A program made the translations under genes and the position numbers. This document shows positions 49,501-60,563 of a stretch of DNA of 64,000 bases, in pieces. Every line of letters begins with the position of its first letter. Within the stretch, counting starts at the first letter, position 1. Source of the DNA: Liolophura sinensis (taxonomy: Eukaryota; Mollusca; Polyplacophora; Chitonida; Chitonidae); NCBI RefSeq assembly GCF_032854445.1, contig NC_088295.1, positions 54,355,249-54,419,248 of the forward strand, written 5' to 3'. The notes under the pieces are model-generated. The model had not been told where the DNA came from, searched no databases, and saw only the letters and a program-made list of their open reading frames with translations.

Positions 49501-52500
49501 ACTGATAATTGTGACGTAACATAGGAAAGAACAAAATGATTTCACAGTTTTGGACACGGACGAGAAAGAGTTTTACGAGTTCCTCATTGTGACGTAGTAA
49601 AGAAAAAACAAACAAATGAGCCCACAGCTTTGAACCGTCTTGATACAGGCGGAAGGAGTTATACCATTTCATTGGTCATGATAAAACAAGTTTTAGTCCA
49701 ACCGTTATTACCTATTGGCAGTTCCACATTAGGTATTTAATTGTTGTCCAGGTTACATGTACTTGTACATGTATGTGTATAACTGGTGTTTTATTTAGAG
49801 CAAGAATAAAATTGGAATTTTTAAAAAATTTTAATCTTTGCTTTCAAACATACATGTGCCAGTTTTCCTCCTACCATAATGCTGGCAGTTCTGAGGTAAC
49901 CATCAACACCAGATTTTCATGGCCTGCTTAAATAAATAGGGTTTTCTTTTGGCGAATTGTCCATTTTGCTTGAATTATGATTACCTTGTTGTTTTCGAAT
50001 TTACCAAATGCAATTCCATTGTTTTTTTTTTAAACAAGATCCTCTCTCTATGCTATAAAGCTGAATTCATTTGCCATTTCCATTCTTCCAGTGATCTGTC
50101 ATGTGCAGACTGTAAACAGATCATCAGAATTTGCATTTCATGTTGTACATGGATGTATTTTGAGGTGTAAAAACTTGAAAAAAAAAAAGATGAAACTCTT
50201 TTATGATGTGATTTCCTATATTCATTCATCATCACACTGTGCAGTTGTCGATTTCTACTGAAACCATCATCACTTTAAAATTTCATGTTAGGCTTCATGT
50301 TGCTCTGACAGTGGGAATAATGGAATTTTGTAATTCCTCATGCGAATGTTTTAGATGGAAATTTGAAAAGAAGTATGATGAAAAAGACTTAATGAGAGCG
50401 TGTCATTGAATTAATGCATGGCTTCTCACCTATGACAAATATGGGTAAAAAAATGACGATACGTGTTCATGTAATTTGTATTACCATTAAATACATGACA
50501 TGTTTCAAGGAAGTTTGTTAGCGCAGCTAAATTATCCATAAAAGAATTGAATAATTCATAGGTTAGCATCTGTCCTCAGATGTGCCGAGTTTTCTACTCA
50601 CTACATTGCATTCTAGTATTCTGCGTCTGACGAAACAAACTCCTGTATCAAATTCTTGGTGTGGTGTCTGACTAATGGAAAAATGATGGTTTCATCAGTT
50701 ATCGAGGTACACTGTAATCGCTGGACTGTTTTATTCACTGTACACTTGTTTTAATCATGCGGTGTACTTTTAGAAGAAATTGCGTGTTTGGTTCTCAGAC
50801 CAGATTTGCTAACACTAGCTAGCTAGTGTTATCCAATAACAGGGCTTTAACACCTGACCTGCCTGAACCGGATGCAACCATTTTGGCCAGTGGTTTGGAG
50901 TTCAGTCATATTTATAGTCCCAGAGGATGTAAATTATACAAAATATAAAGTTACAGTTAAGGCCGCATGTTTTTTTTTTATGCTCATTTTTTTCTGCGCA
51001 GTGCTGGCTGAGTATGATTTATTCTAAAGAACTTTTGTCTCTTCATCAGAACTTTTTCACATGTTCCTTCTAAACTTTGTTTCGATGTTGAGAACAACCA
51101 AAAGGCTTTGAATAATAACTGACAGTGAGACGAAAACTTTTTATATTGAACAAACCAACCTGGCAGTGGTGTGATGTACAAAGGGAGTATGAAAAGCCAT
51201 CAGAATATCTGAGGCAGAAACATTTAAGGCATGTAATTATCTCCCTTTTGCAACTGGTGCTGAATTAAAATTTCCCTGCCCCAAAACGCTATGTTTGTGC
51301 GTCTTTTAAATTAGGTTTTGTTTTAAAAAGTTGTGTTACTGTCCAATACATGTAGCAGCAATCTAATATTTATTTGCGTCAGGCAGCCCCTGCGAATCTG
51401 ATCGATCAGGGGCAGGGATCCATTTGACAAAGTTCTGACAATGCTATGCCAAGCACATTTACTGTGGTGATGTATCTCTTCAGTAATATGGATTTCACGT
51501 CACACAAATGTTGCGACAGCTTTAAAAAGGCAGACTCCTGAACAGTACTCTGTCAACTAAAGCTTGAATTTCTGTGATAACTACTAGCTGTGTTTGCTGA
51601 TCAAGTGAACAACCATTGTGACTTTCTGACCATTGTGTCTTTCGAGAAGTTAAACAAGCTTTACTTTATTTAATTGATTCTTGTTTAAGATCATAGTTGA
51701 AACTTTTGCAAGTGTACATTGTCAGTCATTTTTATGGAATGAGGAAAAGAGAGTGCTTTAGGTAATAAACCACACACCATTGGAAAGTTAACGATTAATT
51801 TTCTTATGTGTGACCTAGCTACTCACCATATTGATAGATTTATTTATTTATTTATTTATTTATTTATTTGATTGGTGTTTTACGTGGTACTCAAGAATAT
51901 TTCACTTATACAACGGCGGCCAGCATTATGGTGGGTGGAAACTGGGCAGAGCCCGGGGGAAACCCACAACCATCCGCAGGTTGCAGGTCCCTCTCCGGCC
52001 ATACGTGGCCGGAGAGCCAGCATGAGCTGGACTTGAACTCACAGCGCTGCATTGGTGAGAGACTCATCGGTCATTACGCTGCGCTAGCGCGCTAACCATA
52101 TTGATAGAAGGCAAGTGGTCACCATTGAACTAAAGACTGAACAAATTGCCCCCTAAGAGCACCATTTAATTTAACGAAGCCCTCCTAGGAAATGATGCTT
52201 GGGGATTAAGGAACCCTGTCCACGGCTGTGATTGAACCAACGACTCACCTGCAGAGTGGTTGGACTAACCTGCAGAGTGGTTGGAGTTACCTGCAGAGTG
52301 GTTGGACTCACCTGCAAAGTGGTTGGGCGCACACACCTTTCCCTTTTACCATTGAGTAGTTACATTCTGTAGACTTAGTTTGTGATGCATGTGGACTGTG
52401 TAGAAGAAATAGATCTGTGATACATGTAAACTGTGTTGAAGAAATAAAGTTGTTATTATTAAGTTATGTATTTAGTTGACTACAATACCGTTTGTTTGAA

Positions 52501-53006
52501 AGCCATTGTAATGAAAATCTTGTCTGGAATCTTGTGAATTGTTTATTTTTTTGTTGTTTTGGACAAAAAACATGCCAGTGAAGGAAATGCACCAGAAGCA
52601 ATGTTTCATTCACTTTGATTTTATTTTCCGAGAGCTAGATTGGCCCAAGGCATGCATATTTTCTTTTCCTGTAGCTTCAAAGGATTGAAACGGGATCCCA
52701 TAGGCATAGAGGCTTCATATTACACTTATGAAAATCAATGAGTCTTCAGACAGTGCCTTGTGGGACTAAGGCAAGAGAGAAGGCTCAGTAATGAAAACAT
52801 GACAGTGACAGGAGATAGTCATGCTGATTATCTCACCATTGAAGCATGTGCATACCAGCCGTCATAATGACATGATATTGTTTTAGAGGACAGCCGGCGA
52901 TCATGTATGTGATGAAGATGTATGGGAATACTCACTATGGTTAAACTTTTATCTTTATCGTTGTGAATGTTAGAGGCATTGTGTGTTTTTATCTTTGTAA
53001 CAGAGA

Positions 53007-53065
<59 letters not shown>

Positions 53066-56000
53066 TGGGCCTATCCTTCCATCTCTCCATCTGTCTCTAG
53101 GTCTATCTGTAGTCATTTCAAAAACTTCTGGAGAGGCACTTTCATGTGAGTTTTTGATGGACTTTCACTGAATTCACTGAAGTCTCACTCAAAGTTCCAA
53201 GTGGGATGCTATGAGCAATCCCAAATGAATTTCCATAGGCTTGATATACATACATTGATTATACATACAAAGTTAAAGACCTCTCTTAATAATGTCAGCT
53301 TTGATCACTCTTCCAAGGCTGATAGCGAAGTCTTAGCTTGTCATAAGAAGCCAGACTTCGTACATTAAGATAAGTCTCATAATTTCAGCTGGTCTTCCTT
53401 TAGTTTCTGGACACACACATACGTACATGGTGTAAATGTACAGGTAACATGATGTAAATGTACAGGTAACATGATGTAAATGTACAGGTAACATGGTGTA
53501 AATGTGCAGGTAACATGGTGTAAATGTACAGGTAACATGATGGCACTTGATGATGGCTGTGAAATACTGCAGTACATGTGCTTAGAGAAAACATCGGAAA
53601 CTTACTGCTGGACGGGTGATCAATTTCAATCTATATTTGTAATTTAGAATTTGTACTAATCGATACGTGTGACGATACTCAGTCAATATGGATTGATGTG
53701 ATTTAGAAAATGGTTTAAATGAATGTATAAACGACTTTGGCGTTAATAACTCAGCTTCAACAGTATTTCAGTCATATCATGGCGATTAAATGGTTATGCA
53801 ACAGCATTATCATTATTTGATTTATTTATTTATTTGATTGGTGTTTTACGCCGTACTCAGGAATATTTCACTTATATGACAGTGGCCAGCATTATGGTGG
53901 GAGGAAACCGGGCAGAGCCCGGGGGAAACCCGAGACCATCCGCAGGTTGCTGGCAGACCTTCCCACATACGGCCAGAGAGAAAGCCAGCATGAGCTGGAC
54001 TTGAACTCACAGCGACTGCATTGGTGAGAGGCTCCCAGGTCATAACGCTGCGCTTGCGCGCTAACCAACTGAGCCACGGATGCCCGTATCATTATTTGGG
54101 ATCAGGCTTTATAAATTAATGTAGTATTCAATATGGACTGACGGATACACATAGATGTGAATAAGGTATGACATGGTTTAAGCAACAGCATTATCATTAT
54201 GTGGAATAAGGATTTATTAATTAATATAGAATCCAATATGTAGTGACGGATACCCATAGATGTGAATAAGAAATGACATGGTTTAAGCAATAGCATGATC
54301 ACTGTTTGGGATAAGACTTATTATTATAGATACACTGCGTTCCAGTATGGGTTGATGGATAGGGGTTAATTAGAAAATGGCTTAACCATCAGTATTAGTT
54401 AGATGCATTATTATTTGGATAACACTTTCTGGGTAAGAATTGTAATACTGAAAATTAGCTGCGACCAGCGAGGGGCTGGGACCATGCAGTGATCTCAGAA
54501 CCTGGGACCATGCAGTGATCTCAGAGCCTGGGACCATGCAGTGATCTCAGAGCCTGTGACCATGCAGTGATCTCAGAGCCTGGGACCATGCAGTGATCTC
54601 AGAGCCTGTGACCATGCAGTGATCTCAGAGCCTGGGACAACTTTCCACACCATTCAACCTACAGGCTTCATACAAAGATACAAGTACATTTTGGGGGTTT
54701 GGCCAAATAGATAGATTTATAGTGATCATGCTTTACTCATCTGATGATCAGAGAGACGATACAATTTCCATAGGCTAGAACAGGTACCAATAAACAAAAA
54801 TTCACCACTTTGTTTGAACCGAGTGAGCATTCTGTTTTCTGAATGTTGTTCAGAATATTTTGTATTCACTGCATTTTTTTTTTATTCTGAATACTTTTTA
54901 AGTCACTGAAATAACCTTATTCACTTGATTCTAGCAGTTAAATTCTGATCGTAGGAAGGTGTTTTGATGCTTGTTTGAAAGGGAAGGCGATATCCCCTCT
55001 GGAAAAATGAGTAAGTGTGAACACGAAAATAATGGTTTTGTTTGCCTCTAAAAATGCACTAAGGAGTGGGTTGGGCTTTATGGGAGGGGGTGGGGAAGAG
55101 TTGAGGGGCAGAGAGGGCAATTTTTAAGTCATGTATACTAAGAAATTGATCCCCATATTGTTCATTTGTTATACAATCATTCCATTTATTCTCCTATTTC
55201 GTTTTAAGAGTTGTAATTTTGGACAGGAATCTGCAGATTCCTTCACTTTGACAGCCTCTTCTGGTCTTGATGTCAGAACATGTATGTAGCCATCAGTGCT
55301 TGTGTGGGTGTTTGTGCAATTGTTGAAGAACTTTTGTCTCTGATAGGCCAGAGGTTGGTGGTTTATCCCAAGCAGTCAAAACTTACGGTATTCAAGCCAA
55401 AGTACACTGTATACTGTAGGGTAGGACTTCCCTGTAGTATCAGTTGTAAAAAGTTAAATTAAATGTAGGTCTTGCTAACACTGCCTTTTAAAGTTTATGC
55501 CCAAATTTAACAAAATCCTAACAAATGGCATGTGAGGAGTTCCAGATTGAAAGTCTCTGACCTTTCAGACATACTTCACTTTAAAAAATCATTTTGTGTT
55601 TGTGCCAATGTATCAGAGAGGTTTTTTGCATCCAGTATATTAAATGCTATTGACAGAAGTTCACTCCGTGTACTTCTATACAAAAGAGAGGCTGTTTTTC
55701 TTTTCTTACAAAGAGAAAAAAACCCAGACTCTTTGAAACCCCAAGGCTTCTAGCCCTTGTTGTCACACACTTCTGCACAAAGGGAAAGGATATTATATTA
55801 ATTTAGGTTTGTCTGTCATGGATTTGCTTTTGTGCAACACCTCCTCAAACGTTGTCTGATTTGGATAACGTTTTGCGTGCAATTTCTTGAATAGATGATC
55901 AGGTTTGAAAACCAGCCCAATCTGTTCATAAATTTTGCATATTTAATGAATTCCATGATTCTCATTGGTTGTTTTCTGTGCAACATATGTAACGGTTCCA

Positions 56001-59000
56001 AATATTTTCCAAATTTGATAACATTTGTGAGTGAGTGAGTGAGTGATTGAGTGAGTGAGTGCTTGGGGTTTAACGTCGTGCTCAACAATTTTTCAGTCAT
56101 ATGGCGACGAAGGAATCCTTAGGATGTATGTGATGTGCCTCCTTGTTTCAGGCACGCTCTTTTATCTAGTGCTGCTTCACTGAGACGACTTACCAAAGCC
56201 ATTATACTGATACGGGTCAACCAGTCGTTGCACTATCCCTTTCGTGCTGAACACCAAGTGAGGAAGTTACAAACTTCCTCTTTTAAAGTCTTAGGTGTGA
56301 CTCGACCCAGGATTGATCCTGGATCTACCACTCCCGAAGCGGACGCTCTACCAACTCTGCTATCAGGGCCGGTCGATAACACTTGTGTGTGGGTTCATTT
56401 TGTGTGGGTTCATTTTGTGTATAGCTCATATCAAATTCAAAACCCAGCCTGATCAGTTGTCGTTTTAGTGTGAGTTAAATATTGTCTGATTTTGATCAAT
56501 TTTTGAGTTCAGATCCATTTTGTGGCCCCCGGCAGATCACGTAGTTAGCAGACCAGCTTCATCTGTGCTTAACTTTTGAATCTTTAATGGCAGATATAAA
56601 TTCTGCTACTAATAGGCTACTGATGATGTTTTTCTTATTATTGGTACATGTATACTGATGTGAACTCAAACGGAAAATGGTGTACAACCTTTTTCACTTT
56701 TAATACTTTCTTGTAAAATGGGTCAGTCATTAACATGTGATATACTCTAGTTTTGTTAAGGTTAAACAAATTTAAGTCTGAAATGCACATTCACGTTGTT
56801 GCAAAGTATATGACTGGGCGTATATTCCTGAAGGAATATGTTGTGTTATCAGCTGCAGCAAGCTCTTTGTATTGTATAGAAAACTAGGTAGGCAAGCCAA
56901 AAGCTTGGGCAAAAAAGAAGTAATTTGACAAATAGCCTGAAGAAGGGTTCATCTAATATTGAACTGAGTGCTGACTGTCAGTGTATCTCTGATTAAGGCT
57001 CCATCGATTAAACTGTTTGTGTGGCTGGCAAAGTCATAGATCAGCAGGGAGTTGTTTAAGCTGAATTCAGTCAGGATACACAACACCTTTGTCTATGGAA
57101 ACACCACAACACCTTTGTCTGTGGAAACTCCACAACACCTGTGTCTGTTGAAACACCACAACACCTATGTCTATGGAAACACCACAACACCTTTGTCTGT
57201 GAAAACACCACAACACTTTTGTCTATGGAAACACAACACCTCTGTCGATGGAAACACCACAACACCTTTGTCTATGGAAACACCACAACACCTATGTCTG
57301 TGGAAACTCCACAGCACCTATGTCTATTGAAACACCACAACACCTTTGTCTATGAAAACACCACAACACTTTTGACTATGGAAACACAACACCTCTGTCT
57401 ATGGAAACACCACAACACCTTTGTCTATGAAAACACCACAACACTTTTGTCTATGGAAACACAACACCTCTGTCTATGGAAACACCACAACACCTTTGTC
57501 TATGGAAACACCACTACACCTATGTCTGTGGAAACTCCACAACACCTATGTCTGTGGAAACACCACAACATCTTTGTCTATGAAAACACCACAACACTTT
57601 TGTCTATGGAAACACAACACCTCTGTCTATGGTAACACAACACCTCTGTCTATGGAAACACCACAACACCTATGTCTGTGGAAACTCCACACCACCTATG
57701 TCTATTGAAACACCACACCACCTATGTCTATTGAAACACCACAACACCTTTGTCTATGAAAACTCCACAACACTTTTGTCTATGGAAACAAAACACCTCT
57801 GTCTATGGAAACACCACAACACCTTTGTCTATGGAAACACCACAACACCTATGTCTATGGAAACACCACAACACCTTTGTCTATGGAAATACCACAACAC
57901 CTTTGTCTATGAAAACACCACAACACCTATGTCTGTGGAAACACCACAACAGCTTTGTCTATGGAAACACAACTCCTCTGTCTATGGAAATACTACAACA
58001 CCTTCATCTATGGACATACCACAATGCCTTGGTCTATGGAAACACCACCACACCTTCGGTTATGCAAACACCAGCACTCCAGTCTCTATGGAAACACCTC
58101 AACTTCTTTGTCTATGGAAACACCACAACACCCTTGTCTATGGAAACACCACCACAACTTCGTCTATGGAAATACCACAACACATTTGTCTATGGAAATA
58201 CCACAACACCTTTGTCTATGGAAATACCACATCACATGTGTCTGTGGAAACACCACAACACCTTTGTGTATGGAAACACCACAACACCTTTGTCTATGGA
58301 AACACCACAACACCTTTATCTATGGAAACACAACACCTCTGTCTATGGAAGCACCACAACACTTGTCTGTGGAAACACTACCACACCTTTGGTTATGGAA
58401 ACACCACAACACCTTTGGTTATGGAAACACCACAACACCTTTGTCTGTGGAAACGCCACAACACTTTTGTCTATGGAACACAACACCGTGCTCTATGGAA
58501 AACCACAACACCTTTTTTCTATGGCCATACCACAACACCTTGGTCTATGTAAACACCACAACACCTTGGTCTATGGAAACACCACAACACCTTTGTCTTT
58601 GGAAACACCACAACATCTTTGTCTTTAGAAACACCACCACACTTTTGTCTGTGGACACACAACACCTTGGTCTATGGAAAATCCACAACACCTTGGTCTA
58701 TGGAAAACCACAACACCTTTTTTCTATGGCCATACCACAACACCTTGGTCTATGGAAAATCCACAACACCTTGGTCTATGGAAACACCACAACACCTTGG
58801 TCTATGGAAGCACCACAACACCTTTGTCTATGGAAACACCACTACACTTTTGTCTATGGAAACACCACTACACTTTTGTCTATGGAAACACCACAACACC
58901 TTTGTCTTTGGAAACTCCACCACACTTTTGTCTGTGGACACACAACACCTTGGTCTATGGAAACACCACAACACCTTGGTCTATGGAAAATCCACATCAC

Positions 59001-60528
59001 CTTGGTCTATGGAAAATCCACATCACCTTGGTCTATGGAAAATCCACATCACCTTGGTCTATGGACATACCACAACACCTTGGTCTATGGAAACACCACT
59101 ACACTTCTGTCTATGGAAACACCACAACACCTTTGTCTTTGGACATACCACAACACCTTTGTCTATGGAAACACCACCACACTTTTTTCTGTGGACACAC
59201 AACACCTTGGTCTATGGAAACACCACAACACCTCGGTCTGTGGAAACACCACCAAACACTGCTTACGTCTGTCTAATTCTTGTTACAAGTTGCACCATAT
59301 TAGACACCAAACACAACTATATAATATCACCAAGTTGATCTTTATAACATTTTATTATAGTTTCAAAAGCCCATGAAGGACTCCTTTGCTTAAAGAAAAC
59401 AGGAATGTAAGTTTAAGAATATATATGTTCAATATATTTCATTCATTAGCATTAAAAACCTGTAGAAATTTTCTGAAGATAACCATTAACTATATGTATG
59501 TGCATGCACCTCAAGCTTTATTAGCTTTCAATCCTTTGAAAGATATTTTCTAAAAGCTCTACACCATTGACGGTGCGTTCAAAGTGAGTTTGTCAGTTTA
59601 TCTGACATAATGGAGTGCATTGGCTAACATATTGTGTTTCCTCTGGGTGGACAGATTAGGGATGCCATACTTAGCACATCACATAATTCCTTCCCCCAGG
59701 GACTGAGCTTAAAGGCCTCAGTTCTGCAGGTAATCACACTAAAAAATCAATAAACTCATCTCTTATGTGTATACGTGTATGTAAGTGTGGGAAAAGCAGT
59801 TGATTTCTGACAGCGTGAAATGCATTTGGGAAAAAAAAACTCAATAGCAGACTTTTGCATGATCTCTGACTGAAGTACACCTGTGTAAAAAAAAAACAAA
59901 CTCAAATTTGGGTGTGATGTAAAGAAGCATGAATTCTGAGTGAAGTAATTTTGGGTGAAAAGCTTAAGACCAGACTTGTGCATGATTCTTGACTTTTGGA
60001 TGAAAATCTTAAAATCAGATACGATATATGTCTGACTCAGGTATATTTGGGTAGGAAAAGCTCAAGGGCTGTGTGTGTAAGATTTCTGACACGTTCATGT
60101 GAGTAAAAATATCAAAAATCAGAATCATGCACGATGCAGTATTTTTATGTAAAGCTAAAACAAGAACACCATAGATGAGATTGTGTATTTGGAATCCAGT
60201 TCCGCTCTACGTATGCAGACAGTTTGCACAGCGGTTTTTTTTCTTTATACCCCGATAAACTGTAAAAAATAGTACAGTTAATTCTTAAGAAATATAAACA
60301 CATATTCATAACTGGACATGTCCATGAATAACAGTGTCCATAATTGTGTACACGTAGGGTTGTGCATACAAGGTATTTGCAGTGCTTTTAGCATTGTTTT
60401 TTTTTCATATGCTCTATCAACTGAGCTAAAGGGTAATTCCCACTAGCTTCTGCTAGTATAAGCACTGGAAAGCTGGTCCAGTTACACTCCTCCCCACTTA
60501 AATCCACCCCCCCCCCCCCCCCCCCCCC

Positions 60529-60563
<35 letters not shown>

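Noticed and set aside
57955-59376. 473-codon and several 90-300-codon open frames rich in Thr, Pro, His and Trp
   Set aside because: They run through the 26-bp minisatellite; the period shifts frame every unit, all three frames are open, and no splice or start context supports translation.
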